Origin: Rhodanobacteraceae bacterium
Lineage (GTDB): Bacteria > Pseudomonadota > Gammaproteobacteria > Xanthomonadales > Rhodanobacteraceae
Direction: 5' to 3'
NCBI GenBank assembly: GCA_030123585.1
Contig: CP126120.1
Location: forward strand, 1,675,001 to 1,739,000
DNA: 64,000 nucleotides
Shown here: positions 7,980 through 18,799 of the stretch, in pieces
Numbering within the stretch: the first letter of the stretch is position 1
Layout: the number at the start of each line of letters is the position of its first letter
Notes under the pieces: generated by a model
What the model was told of the DNA's origin: nothing
What the model saw: the letters and a program-made list of their open reading frames with translations, nothing else
Database searches by the model: none
Position numbers and translations under genes: made by a program

Positions 7980-9266
7980 ATGAACGCGACCCCGAAAACC
8001 GCAGGCCCGAATTCGAGGGGCAAGTTATTGTACGCGCAGTCCGGCGGCGTCACCGCCGTGATCAACGCCACCGCCGCGGCGGTGATCGAAACCTGCCGCC
8101 GCCACAAGGTCGCTGCCTACGCCGCGCACAACGGCATCCTCGGCGCGCTGCGCGAGGACCTGATCGACACGACGAAGGAATCGCCGGCCGCGATCCGCGC
8201 GCTCGCGCACACGCCGGGCGGCGCGTTCGGCTCGTGCCGCGTGAAACTGAAATCGCTGGACGCCGACCGCGCCAAATACGAACGCCTGATCGAGGTGTTC
8301 TGCGCGCACGACATCCGCTGGTTCCTCTACAACGGCGGCAACGATTCCGCCGACACCGCGCTGAAGCTGTCGCAACTCGGCAAGGCGATGGGCTACGACA
8401 TCCGCTGCATCGGCGTGCCGAAGACCGTCGACAACGACTTGGCGGTGACGGACTGCTGCCCAGGTTTTGGCTCGGTCGCGAAATACACCGCGGTGTCCTT
8501 GCGCGAGTGCGCGCTGGACGTGGTCTCGATGATGGACACTTCCACCAAGGTGTTCGTGATGGAAGTGATGGGCCGGCACGCAGGCTGGATCGCGGCTTCG
8601 GCGGGCCTTGCGGGCGAAGGCCGCGATGACGCGCCGCACATCATCTTGTTCCCCGAACTCGCATTCGACCAGGAGAAATTCCTGGCGCGCGTGCGCGAAA
8701 CGGTGGAGCGTGTCGGCTGCTGCGTGGTCGCGGCCAGCGAAGGCATCCGCTATGCCGACGGCAAGTTCGTCGCCGACGCGCACGCCGGCACCGATGCGTT
8801 CGGGCACACGCAACTGGGCGGCGTCGCGCCCGCGCTGGCGGGAATCGTGCGCGACAAGCTGAACCTGAAAACGCACTGGGCGCTGCCGGATTACCTGCAG
8901 CGCTCGGCGCGCCACATCGCGTCCAGAACCGACCTGGATCAGGCGCTCGCGGTCGGCAAGGCCGCAGTGGAACTGGCGCTGGCTGGCGAAAACGCGGTGA
9001 TGCCGGTGATCACGCGCACGTCGGATGCGCCTTATCGCTGGAAGATCGAAACCGCGCGCCTCGACCAGATCGCCAATCGCGAGAAAAAACTGCCGAAGTC
9101 CTTCATCGCGAAGGATGGCTTCCACATCACCGCCGCCGCGCGCAAATATCTCGCGCCGTTGATCCGCGGCGAGGCACCGCTGCCTTACGGCAAGGACGGC
9201 TTGCCGGAATACGTGACGCTGAAAAACGCAGCAGTGAAGAAAAGGCTGCCGGCGTTCGCGATGTAG
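7980..9266 (+). CDS. pfp: PPi-dependent 6-phosphofructokinase
   Basis: This enzyme phosphorylates fructose-6-phosphate reversibly with pyrophosphate. Two signatures separate it from ATP enzymes: PKTVDNDL has Lys where ATP-PFK has Gly, and the phosphoryl-donor loop reads GGNDSADT (Asp after Asn) rather than GGDGS. Other motifs are the N-terminal YAQSGGVTAVINA, GFGSVAKYT, MEVMGRHAGW and ASEGIRY. The length of 428 residues fits the PPi group. The start is ATG 7980. The stop TAG at 9264-9266 is contributed by a GTAGGTTGG repeat. It is divergent from adk, and hppA (membrane pyrophosphatase) lies 1.1 kb away, a frequent pairing in organisms with PPi-linked glycolysis. Confidence 0.9.
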   Translation: MNATPKTAGPNSRGKLLYAQSGGVTAVINATAAAVIETCRRHKVAAYAAHNGILGALREDLIDTTKESPAAIRALAHTPGGAFGSCRVKLKSLDADRAKYERLIEVFCAHDIRWFLYNGGNDSADTALKLSQLGKAMGYDIRCIGVPKTVDNDLAVTDCCPGFGSVAKYTAVSLRECALDVVSMMDTSTKVFVMEVMGRHAGWIAASAGLAGEGRDDAPHIILFPELAFDQEKFLARVRETVERVGCCVVAASEGIRYADGKFVADAHAGTDAFGHTQLGGVAPALAGIVRDKLNLKTHWALPDYLQRSARHIASRTDLDQALAVGKAAVELALAGENAVMPVITRTSDAPYRWKIETARLDQIANREKKLPKSFIAKDGFHITAAARKYLAPLIRGEAPLPYGKDGLPEYVTLKNAAVKKRLPAFAM

Positions 9267-9361
9267 GTTGGTGCTGAGCCGGCTTCATCCGGCGAAGCCC
9301 AACGACACCGAACCAGCTGTTGGGCTTCATCCGCAACAAGCGCGGATTCAGCCCAACCTAC
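9263..9361. repeat. GTAGGTTGGG paired-palindrome repeat, copy 1
   Basis: The copy begins GTAGGTTGG and ends with the reverse complement CCAACCTAC. It contains two inner hairpins (GCCGGCTTCATCCGGC and GTTGGGCTTC...). Its outer TAG on each strand is the stop codon of the gene entering it: pfp from the left and the isocitrate lyase-like gene from the right. Confidence 0.85.
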
Positions 9362-10188
9362 GGCGCTTGTTTCGCCAGCGCATTCAGTTCATCGTGGCTG
9401 GCATTGTCCGCAAAGCCGTCGAAGCGACCTTCCGCCAGCCCGCGCGCGGCGCGCAGGAATCCGCCCCACGCCGCACCGGCCAGCGCGCCGCCGACGCTGA
9501 CGCGACGCACACCGAGCTTCGCAAGATCGGCCAGCGTGTACGGCGCCGGACGCCCCACCAGCACGTTGACCGGTTTCGGCGCGACCGCTTCCACAATCGC
9601 CTTGACCTGCTCCGGCTGGCTGGCTCCCGGCGCGTACAGGCAATCGGCGCCGGCTTCGGCGTAGGCACGCAGGCGCTTGATCGATTCGTTCAGTGCATCG
9701 GCGTGACCCACCAGGAAGCATTCCGCACGCCCGATCAGCATCACGTCTTCGCCCGTCGCGTCGATGGCCGCGCGCGCGACGCGCATGCGTGCGACGGCTT
9801 CATCGAAGTCGTACAGCGGCTGCGACGGATCGCCAGTGGAATCCTCGATCGACAAGCCGGCGACGCCGGTCCCGACGCAGCGGCGGACGTTCTTCTTCAA
9901 ACCATCGATATCGCGCGCGTGTCCATCTTCGAAGTCCGCATTCACCGGCAAGCCGGTGGCGGCGACGATCTCGCGGCAATGCGCCAGCACCATTTCGACA
10001 TCGGGCGCATGGTCAGGCAGCGCGCGCGACCACGCGTAACCGGAGCTGGTGGTGGCCAGCGCCTTGAAGCCGAGCGAGGCCAATGCGTGCGCGGAACCGG
10101 CATCCCACGGATTCGGAATCAGGAAGCAGCCGGATTCATGCAGCTTGCGGAACACCGCGCGGCGTGCGGCGTAGATGTTCTGGTTCAT
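9358..10188 (-). CDS. Isocitrate lyase/PEP mutase superfamily protein
   Basis: The 276-residue TIM-barrel protein has the superfamily features: [39 protein letters not shown] (metal-site acidic residues), GLSIEDSTG and IGRAE. These fit the methylisocitrate lyase/oxaloacetate-decarboxylase-like branch. The exact substrate (carboxyphosphonoenolpyruvate mutase-like, 2-methylisocitrate or oxaloacetate) cannot be told. The KKCGH loop of true isocitrate lyases is absent. The start is ATG 10188. Its stop codon TAG comes from the flanking repeat. It is divergent from hppA. Confidence 0.82.
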   Translation of the reverse strand: MNQNIYAARRAVFRKLHESGCFLIPNPWDAGSAHALASLGFKALATTSSGYAWSRALPDHAPDVEMVLAHCREIVAATGLPVNADFEDGHARDIDGLKKNVRRCVGTGVAGLSIEDSTGDPSQPLYDFDEAVARMRVARAAIDATGEDVMLIGRAECFLVGHADALNESIKRLRAYAEAGADCLYAPGASQPEQVKAIVEAVAPKPVNVLVGRPAPYTLADLAKLGVRRVSVGGALAGAAWGGFLRAARGLAEGRFDGFADNASHDELNALAKQAP

Positions 10189-10342
10189 CCGGGGCTCCAG
10201 CGAATGCGCGACCTGCGTGACAACCCGGCATTTTAGGCCGTCGCAACACGCCTTCGTACCCGGAACCCATACAGCCGCAGGCGGTGCTCGCTATATACTG
10301 GGCGGAATGCCCAGCTCGGGCTTGTACCAAAGGGGTTGTCCG

Positions 10343-12427
<2,085 letters not shown>

Positions 12428-12447
12428 TCGAATGTTGCACGTTTCGC

Positions 12448-12474
12448 AAAAAACCCCGCGACGCGGGGTTTTTT
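12448..12474 (+). terminator. Rho-independent terminator of hppA
   Basis: AAACCCCGCG-ACG-CGGGGTTTTTT: a GC-rich stem flanked by A and T runs, 20 bases after the hppA stop. Confidence 0.92.
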
Positions 12475-12568
12475 GTTGCCGGTGCATGCAGCAGTTGAAG
12501 CGAACGCGAACCGCCCGCAAGATTGGCCAACCGCTTCACCTGCCGATGCGGCCCAAGGGGAATCCATT

Positions 12569-13111
12569 TTGATCTACGCATTGATCCTGCTGCTGGTCGC
12601 GATCGGCGCGATCTGGCTGTTCAACCGGCTGGTGCGCCTGCGCAACCAGGTGCACGTGGCGTGGAGCGACGTCGACGTGCAGTTGCAGCGCCGCCACGAT
12701 CTGGTGCCGATGCTGGTCGAGACGGTGAAGGGTTATGCCCACCACGAACAGGGCCTGCTCGAACAGATTGCGCAGGCACGCAGCGCCGCGCTGGCGGCCA
12801 CCGCGCCGGCTGCGCGCGGCGCGCCCGAAACCGCGCTGGGCCAGGGGCTGGGACGCCTGCTCGCGCTCGGCGAGGCCTATCCGGATCTCAAGGCCAGCGC
12901 CAACTTCCGCCAGCTCTCCAGCGAACTCGTGGAGATCGAGGACACCCTGCAACACGCGCGCCGCTTCTACAACGGCTCGGTGCGCGAGTACAACACTGCG
13001 CTCGAAACCTTCCCCGCGCTGGTGATCGCAAAAGCGCTCGCCTTCAAGCCCGCCGAGTTCTTCGCCGCCGACGCCGACGCGCACGCCAATGTCGCGGTCA
13101 AGCTGGACTGA
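12569..13111 (+). CDS. lemA: LemA family protein
   Basis: The 180-residue protein has one N-terminal transmembrane helix ([20 protein letters not shown]) followed by the LemA helical domain: [60 protein letters not shown], and a P-A-(L)-(V)-x-A-K-x-x-x-FKPAEFF end. The start is TTG 12569, because the ORF upstream has no ATG, the TM segment begins there and AGGGGA lies 8 bases before. LemA proteins are inner-membrane proteins of poorly known role, often paired with DUF2207 or TPM proteins, as here. Confidence 0.88.
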   Translation: MIYALILLLVAIGAIWLFNRLVRLRNQVHVAWSDVDVQLQRRHDLVPMLVETVKGYAHHEQGLLEQIAQARSAALAATAPAARGAPETALGQGLGRLLALGEAYPDLKASANFRQLSSELVEIEDTLQHARRFYNGSVREYNTALETFPALVIAKALAFKPAEFFAADADAHANVAVKLD

Positions 13112-13124
13112 CGTGGGCACCGCG

Positions 13125-14942
13125 ATGCGTGCACATTACGCGGCCCTGCCGTTCACGCTGCTCGCGTTGCTGGCCTGCGCCACGCCTGCCGCCGCGCAAG
13201 ACGCAGGCCAGGGCGACGGCCAGCCGGCCATCCTCTCGCGCGACACGACGATCCATGTCCACTACGACGGTTCGCTCGACGTCAGCGAAACGACGATCGT
13301 CAACGCCTCGGCACCCAGGGAGTTCCACCGCGACTTGAGTTTCCCGGGCCGCCGAACCAGGCCCGGCGACATATACATCGAGGATGCCTACGAAGTAGCC
13401 CCATCCGCAACGTATGTCTATCAAACGGACGGACAGACCAACGCCAGTGTTACCCAACTCGGTGACGGTGTACGCATCAACGTCCAGCCCACGCGCCGCA
13501 CGGGGACGCGGAAATTCCAACTCGATTACCGCGTCCTGTATGGCGTCACCGGCCATTCCGGCAACACGCTGTACTGGCCGCTGACGGTGGACAGCAACCC
13601 GTTGCCCGTGCAACACGCAAGCCTGCGCGTGACGCTGCCGGAAGAAACGCCCTCCGGCAAGATCCATGCGCAATTCCTGCTCGATGGTGCCACCCCGGGC
13701 GAGCAGACCGGCGACAACCCCGTCAGCGGCTACCACGTGTCGCTCGCATGGCCGCAAGGCATCGCAGCCGGCCAAACGCTCGGCGCGGTGATCACGTATC
13801 CGGAAGTGTCCGACTCGTCCACGATAAACATTCTTCCGCGCGGGCCGGCCTGGCTGTTCAATGGTCCGCTTTGGCTGGCGATCCTGGCGCTCTACTACCT
13901 CGCGGCGAAGTTCTTCTTCACCGGCGGTGGCGACGGCAAACCCGTGATCGCGGAGTACGAGCCGCCGGCCGGCTGGTCCGCCGGCGCGATGCGGCTGCTG
14001 TGGCACGGCACCTGGGATCGCAAATGCTTCGCGACCGGACTGCTCGGCGTCGCGGCCAAGGGCGGCCTCACGCTCGACAAGCTGGCGGACGGCAGCTGGA
14101 TCGCGACGCGCACGGGCGCCGACCTGATTCCCGCGCTGACTCCCGACGAGAACTCGCTGCGCTCGGCCTTGTTCGCGTTCGGCCACACGGCGCCATTTTC
14201 GGACACCAACGCCGACAGCATCGGCGTGGCCGAATTGAAATACCGGCGCACCGTGGAAAACCGCTGCGCGCGCGAACGCCCCGTGGATCCAGCCTATCTG
14301 CTGATTCCGGGCTGGCTGATCGCACTGCCGGGCGCGGCGCTGTTGTTCTTCGGGGCCGATCCACGCTTCGCGATCTTCGCCGAGGTCTTCCTGCCGATCC
14401 TTCTCACCGGAATCGCGGTGGCAACCCTCATCGGCCTCATCCCCAAGGGGGTCCTGCGCGCGCTGCGCACGCAGGCGATCCTGATGGCACTGATCTGCGC
14501 GGCCGGGCTGCTGTTTGGCGCCGGACGCACTGACTGGCTGGCCGGCGCGGCACTGCTGGCCGGCCAGGTCGCCGCCGGCTGGTGGCTGCCGCGCCAGCCG
14601 CCCAGGGACACGGCCCTGCTGCACCAGATGCGCGGTTTCCGCTGGTATCTAGGCACGGCCGAGCAGCAGGACATGGATGCCCGCTACAAACCCTCGCTGC
14701 ACCCGGAACTGCAGGCCAGCCTGCTGCCGTACGCGATGGCGCTGGATGTGGAAGTGGCGTGGAACGCGCGCTTCGCGGGCGAAGTCGCAAAGAGCACGCG
14801 GCAGGCGGATTTCGTGGCCAGCTTGAATCCCGATCACGATGGGGCCGCGCTGGATTTGCTGGCGTTCGCCGAGACGATGTCGAAGCAGCCGGATGCCCGC
14901 GCCGGCGCTCCGAACACCGGCACTCTGACTTCAGGCACATAA
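13125..14942 (+). CDS. DUF2207 membrane protein
   Basis: The 605-residue protein has a signal peptide (LPFTLLALLACATPAAAQ), a beta-rich extracytoplasmic domain with the DUF2207 start (ILSRDTTIHVHYDGSLDVSET), a transmembrane helix near residues 240-260, a cytoplasmic segment (YEPPAGWSAGAMRLLW is typical), and two to four more helices. It ends with a cytoplasmic tail including LHQMRGFRWYL. It begins inside the end of the lemA neighbourhood (13 bases after the lemA stop), so the two form an operon, a known pairing. The function is unknown; a role in membrane protein quality control or the envelope is speculative. Confidence 0.82.
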   Translation: MRAHYAALPFTLLALLACATPAAAQDAGQGDGQPAILSRDTTIHVHYDGSLDVSETTIVNASAPREFHRDLSFPGRRTRPGDIYIEDAYEVAPSATYVYQTDGQTNASVTQLGDGVRINVQPTRRTGTRKFQLDYRVLYGVTGHSGNTLYWPLTVDSNPLPVQHASLRVTLPEETPSGKIHAQFLLDGATPGEQTGDNPVSGYHVSLAWPQGIAAGQTLGAVITYPEVSDSSTINILPRGPAWLFNGPLWLAILALYYLAAKFFFTGGGDGKPVIAEYEPPAGWSAGAMRLLWHGTWDRKCFATGLLGVAAKGGLTLDKLADGSWIATRTGADLIPALTPDENSLRSALFAFGHTAPFSDTNADSIGVAELKYRRTVENRCARERPVDPAYLLIPGWLIALPGAALLFFGADPRFAIFAEVFLPILLTGIAVATLIGLIPKGVLRALRTQAILMALICAAGLLFGAGRTDWLAGAALLAGQVAAGWWLPRQPPRDTALLHQMRGFRWYLGTAEQQDMDARYKPSLHPELQASLLPYAMALDVEVAWNARFAGEVAKSTRQADFVASLNPDHDGAALDLLAFAETMSKQPDARAGAPNTGTLTSGT

Positions 14943-15002
14943 CCCGAACACCCAACCGTGCCAAGCTGGTGCGGTTGCCCACTCCACCCGAGGAGCCTTC
15001 GC

Positions 15003-17129
15003 ATGCGACCCTGTTGGCTGATCCTGGCATTGAGCATTCCCCTGGTACCGACGATGGCACAAGCAAGGAAACCCGCCACGGCTACAGCGGCAACGAACGC
15101 GACGAGCGACCCGTACCTGTGGCTCGAAGACATCCACGGCGCCAGGTCGATGGACTGGGTGCACGCGCAGAACGCGGTCACCAAGCAAGCTTTCATGGAA
15201 TCGCCGGAGTTCGACAAGACCCGCGGCGAAATCCTCGAGGTGCTGGATTCCGAGGCGCGCATTCCGTACGTCTCGCGAATGGGCGATTACCTCTACAACT
15301 TCTGGCAGGACAAGACGCACCCACGCGGCATCTGGCGGCGCACCACGCTGGCCGAGTTCGAAAAGACCGATCCGAAATGGGAAACGGTGCTGGACATCGA
15401 CGCGCTCAACAAGGCCGAAGGCAAGCAGTGGGTGTTCAAGGGCGCCGAATGCATGAAGCCCGACTACGTGCATTGCCTGGTGTCGTTGTCCCCGGGCGGC
15501 GGCGATGCGGTCGAGGTGCGCGAGTTCGACTTGCCGTCCAAATCCTTCGTGAAAGGCGGCTTCTTCCTGCCCGTCGCGAAAACCGAGATTGGCTGGATCG
15601 ATGCCGATCACGTTTACGTCGGCACCGATTTCGGCCCAGGCTCGATGACCAAGTCCAGCTATCCGCGCATCGTCAAGAAATGGACGCGCGGCACGCCGCT
15701 GTCATCGGCGAAGTTGGTGTACGAAGGCAAGCCCGATGATTTGGCAGTCAGCGCATACCACGACCGTACCAAGGGTTTCGAGCGCGACTTCGTCAACGTG
15801 CAGAAGGATTTCTTCCACGGTGACATGTACCAGTCGAAGGACGGCAAGCTCGTCAAGGTGGACGTGCCGGAAGATGCCAACGCCGACGTGCATCGCCAGT
15901 GGCTGGTAGTGCAAACGAAATCGACATGGACGGTCGGCGGGAAGACCTGGCCCGCGGGCGCGCTGATCGCGACGAACTTCGATGACTTCATGGCGGGCAA
16001 GCGTGACTTCACCGCGTTGTTCACGCCCAACGCGCACACTGCGCTCGCCGGCTATTCGTGGACGCAGCATCACATCATTCTTGACGTGCTGGACGACGTG
16101 AAAAGCCGTCTCGACGTGCTGACGCCGCCGGCATCCGGCAACGGCGCATGGACGCATGCGGTGCTGCCGGGCGCGCCGAAGTTCAGCACCATCGCGGTCG
16201 TCGATACCGACCCGGATCACTCCGACGAATACTGGCTCACCGTCACCGGCTTCCTCGATCCACCGTCGCTGGAACGCGGAGTGCTGGGCAGCGAACCGGC
16301 GAAGAAGATCAAGCAGGAACCGGCGTTCTTCGATGCATCGAAGTTCAAGGTCAGCCAGCACTTCGTGCAGTCGAAAGACGGCACGCGCGTGCCCTACTTC
16401 GAGATCGCGCCGAAGGACATGAAGCTCGACGGCAAGAACCGCACGCTGGAATACGGCTACGGCGGCTTCGAGGTGTCACTGCTGCCGCACTATTCCGGCA
16501 CGATCGGCCGTGCCTGGCTGCAACGCGGCGGCGTGTACGTGGTCGCCAACATCCGCGGCGGCGGCGAATACGGCCCGGCGTGGCACAAGGCCGCGATGAA
16601 AGCGAATCGTCCGAAGGCGTACCAGGATTTCGCGGCGGTCGCCGAAGACCTGATCAAGCGCGGCGTGACGTCGCCCGCACACCTCGGCGCCGAAGGTGGC
16701 AGCAACGGCGGCCTGCTGATGGGCAACATGCTGACCGAGTACCCGCAACTGTACGGCGCGATCTCCTGCGAAGTGCCGCTGCTCGACATGCAGCGCTACA
16801 TCCACCTCGACGCCGGCGCGTCGTGGATCGCCGAGTACGGCAATCCGGACGATCCCAAGCAGTGGGCCTTCATCAAGACCTTCTCGCCGTACCAGAACGT
16901 CAAGGCCGACACGCACTATCCGCCGGTGCTGTTCTACACGACGACCAGCGATGATCGCGTCGGCCCCGTGCAGGCGCGCAAGATGGCGGCCAAGATGGAA
17001 GCGATGGGCTACAGGAACGTGTGGTTCTACGAGAACACCGAAGGCGGCCACGGCGCGGGCGCCGACAACGCGCAGGCCGCGATCATGCACGCGCTGGCCT
17101 ACGATTTCCTGTGGGACAAATTGATGTGA
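15003..17129 (+). CDS. S9 prolyl oligopeptidase family serine peptidase, secreted
   Basis: The 708-residue protein has a signal peptide (CWLILALSIPLVPTMAQA), the POP start DPYLWLEDIHG, a beta-propeller region and a C-terminal alpha/beta hydrolase. The catalytic triad is visible: Ser in GGSNGG (S567), Asp in TSDDRVGP (D650/651) and His in GGHGAG (H683). The oxyanion/entry segment NIRGGGEYGPAWHKA is family-typical. ATG 15003 follows a GGAG site. It presumably cleaves proline-containing peptides in the periplasm. A terminator follows about 130 bases downstream. Confidence 0.92.
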   Translation: MRPCWLILALSIPLVPTMAQARKPATATAATNATSDPYLWLEDIHGARSMDWVHAQNAVTKQAFMESPEFDKTRGEILEVLDSEARIPYVSRMGDYLYNFWQDKTHPRGIWRRTTLAEFEKTDPKWETVLDIDALNKAEGKQWVFKGAECMKPDYVHCLVSLSPGGGDAVEVREFDLPSKSFVKGGFFLPVAKTEIGWIDADHVYVGTDFGPGSMTKSSYPRIVKKWTRGTPLSSAKLVYEGKPDDLAVSAYHDRTKGFERDFVNVQKDFFHGDMYQSKDGKLVKVDVPEDANADVHRQWLVVQTKSTWTVGGKTWPAGALIATNFDDFMAGKRDFTALFTPNAHTALAGYSWTQHHIILDVLDDVKSRLDVLTPPASGNGAWTHAVLPGAPKFSTIAVVDTDPDHSDEYWLTVTGFLDPPSLERGVLGSEPAKKIKQEPAFFDASKFKVSQHFVQSKDGTRVPYFEIAPKDMKLDGKNRTLEYGYGGFEVSLLPHYSGTIGRAWLQRGGVYVVANIRGGGEYGPAWHKAAMKANRPKAYQDFAAVAEDLIKRGVTSPAHLGAEGGSNGGLLMGNMLTEYPQLYGAISCEVPLLDMQRYIHLDAGASWIAEYGNPDDPKQWAFIKTFSPYQNVKADTHYPPVLFYTTTSDDRVGPVQARKMAAKMEAMGYRNVWFYENTEGGHGAGADNAQAAIMHALAYDFLWDKLM

Positions 17130-17257
17130 TCATCCCTGATCACCGCATTATCGAACACACGCTCAACCAGTCCGCTTCGCATTTACAGATACCAGAACGG
17201 CCTTCCCTGGCCTGACTTCTCACCAACAGCGCCTTCGACCGAAACCCGCGTACTGAG

Positions 17258-17281
17258 AGCCCCGCCTCGCGCGGGGCTTTT
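17258..17281 (+). terminator. Rho-independent terminator
   Basis: AGCCCCGC-CTCGC-GCGGGGCT followed by TTT, between the S9 peptidase and the yefM gene. The 130 bases before it show no gene. Confidence 0.85.
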
Positions 17282-17304
17282 CGTTGCCGCCGTAATCGGC
17301 TAGA

Positions 17305-17329
17305 CTTGTACCATAAACAGTACGAGTAC
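17305..17329 (+). promoter_or_regulatory. TGTAC/GTAC operator of yefM-yoeB
   Basis: CTTGTACCATAAACAGTACGAG contains TGTAC and GTAC half-sites about 8 bases apart and ends 6 bases before the yefM ATG. YefM-family antitoxins bind TGTACA-type palindromes, so this is a likely autoregulatory site. Confidence 0.55.
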
Positions 17330-17334
17330 GACCC

Positions 17335-17685
17335 ATGCGTACCATCAACTTTTCCGACGCCCGCAAGGACCTCAAGGCCGTGTTCGACCGCGTGGTCGAG
17401 GACGCCGACGTCACCATCATCACTCGCCGCGACGCCGAGGACGTGGTGGTGATGTCGCTGGCCGAGTGGAACAGCTGGCAGGAAACCGAATACCTGCTGG
17501 CCAGTCCGGCGAATGCGCGGCATTTGCGTGAGGCCATTGCGCGCCTCGACGCCGGCAAAGGCGAATATCACGAATTGATTGATCCGGCTCCTGCCACGCC
17601 GTCCGTGCACGAGAAGCCCGCGGCGTACCGGACGGGCGGCAAACGCAAGGCGAGGCCCACCACCACGCGCAAGCGCGGAAAGTGA
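17335..17685 (+). CDS. yefM: YefM-type antitoxin (Phd/YefM family)
   Basis: The 116-residue protein starts MRTINFSDARKDLKAVFDRV, the Phd/YefM DNA-binding fold, and continues DVVVMSLAEWNSWQETEYLLASP, which closely follows E. coli YefM. Usual YefM is about 83-90 residues; this one carries an extra basic, Pro/Thr-rich tail (residues about 85-116, ending RKARPTTTRKRGK) of unknown role. It neutralises YoeB and represses its own promoter. One base separates its stop from the toxin ATG. Confidence 0.9.
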   Translation: MRTINFSDARKDLKAVFDRVVEDADVTIITRRDAEDVVVMSLAEWNSWQETEYLLASPANARHLREAIARLDAGKGEYHELIDPAPATPSVHEKPAAYRTGGKRKARPTTTRKRGK

Positions 17686-17686
17686 C

Positions 17687-17956
17687 ATGGCACGCGGCGT
17701 GTGTTTCGATCCGGACGCGTGGGATCAGTATCTGTACTGGCAATCGCAGGATCGCAAGGCCCTGGAGCGGGTCAATGCGCTGGTCAACGCATGCCAACGC
17801 GAACCGTTCCGGGGCATCGGCAAACCGGAACCGCTCAAAGGCGAGTTGTCGGGTTTCTGGTCACGCCGCATCGACGACACCCACCGTCTGGTCTATCGCG
17901 TGGCCGGCAACGAATTGCAGATCATCGCCTGCCGTTACCACTACGGCGCGCGCTGA
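17687..17956 (+). CDS. yoeB: YoeB-type mRNA interferase toxin
   Basis: The 89-residue RelE-fold toxin cleaves mRNA on the ribosome. GIGKPEPLKGELSGFWSRRI, THRLVYRV and ACRYHY match YoeB closely, including the conserved Glu (KGELSG), Arg and the terminal His/Tyr used in catalysis. ATG 17687 is chosen over longer in-frame starts because it begins the conserved region directly after the antitoxin stop. The gene appears intact. Confidence 0.92.
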   Translation: MARGVCFDPDAWDQYLYWQSQDRKALERVNALVNACQREPFRGIGKPEPLKGELSGFWSRRIDDTHRLVYRVAGNELQIIACRYHYGAR

Positions 17957-18076
17957 GTCACACCACCTCTTGTCGCCTGCTATGGCGTGCTCCTGCGAAA
18001 AGCACATGCAGAGACACATCGCGCCCGACGCCTGCCCCGCTCGCGTAAAATGGCCGGTTTTCGCAAGGACAAACCC

Positions 18077-18625
18077 ATGGGCCTGGACCTCGTCCCCGCC
18101 GGCAGCAACGTGCCGGACGACATCAACGTCGTCATCGAAATCCCCAAGGACGCCGAACCCGTCAAGTACGAGGTGGACAAAGCCTCCGGCGCGATCTTCG
18201 TGGATCGCGTGCTGTCGACGCCGATGCGCTACCCGTGCAACTACGGCTATGTCCCGAACACGCTTTCGGGCGACGGCGATCCGGTCGACGCGCTGGTGCT
18301 GCTGCCGCTGCCGCTGATCGCGGGTTCCGTGGTGCGCTGCCGGCCGGTCGGGATGTTGAACATGGACGACGAAGCCGGCCACGACACCAAGTTGATCGTC
18401 GTGCCCGGCGACAAGGTGTTCAAGGGTTACGCGCACATCCGCGACATCAACGATGCGCCCCAGCACTGGCGCGACCGCATCGCGCACTTCTTCGAGCACT
18501 ACAAGGATCTCGAACAGGGCAAGTGGGTGAAGGTTTCCGGCTGGGGCGACGTCGAAGCCGCACGCGCGGAGATTCGCGAATCGGTGCAACGCTATCAGCA
18601 AGCGCCGGAAAAGCCGAAGTTCTGA
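18077..18625 (+). CDS. ppa: Inorganic pyrophosphatase (soluble, family I)
   Basis: The 182-residue enzyme hydrolyses PPi in the cytoplasm. [44 protein letters not shown] (acidic Mg-binding cluster), [11 protein letters not shown] and [12 protein letters not shown] are diagnostic. The ATG at 18077 has AAGGAC upstream. A soluble pyrophosphatase beside a PPi-using PFK and a PPi-driven proton pump means PPi pools must be balanced, perhaps by separate regulation. Confidence 0.97.
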   Translation: MGLDLVPAGSNVPDDINVVIEIPKDAEPVKYEVDKASGAIFVDRVLSTPMRYPCNYGYVPNTLSGDGDPVDALVLLPLPLIAGSVVRCRPVGMLNMDDEAGHDTKLIVVPGDKVFKGYAHIRDINDAPQHWRDRIAHFFEHYKDLEQGKWVKVSGWGDVEAARAEIRESVQRYQQAPEKPKF

Positions 18626-18657
18626 CGAACCAGGCAGCGAACGCTCTCACAGGCTTT

Positions 18658-18739
18658 CGTCATTCCCGCGCAGGCGGGAATCCAGTGTCTTTGGGCTGCA
18701 TGACAGAGTCACTGGATCCCCGCCTGCGCGGGGACGACG
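18658..18739. repeat. CGTCATTCCCGC...repeat, copy 1
   Basis: An 82-base inverted repeat: CGTCATTCCCGC at the left, with GCGGGGACGACG at the right, and internal GGAATCCAGTG and CACTGGATCC arms. It lies between ppa and pyk. The same family occurs at 59480 and, with a longer body, at 29141. Confidence 0.8.
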
Positions 18740-18799
18740 AACAAAAATTGACGGCACAAGTCTTGGTCCCTGGCTTGCTGCTTGTGCTAGCGTGGCGCA

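Noticed and set aside
12473..12568. Longer LemA start with an N-terminal extension
   Set aside because: The extra part overlaps the hppA terminator region and lacks conserved sequence; the TM helix follows TTG 12569 with a ribosome site.
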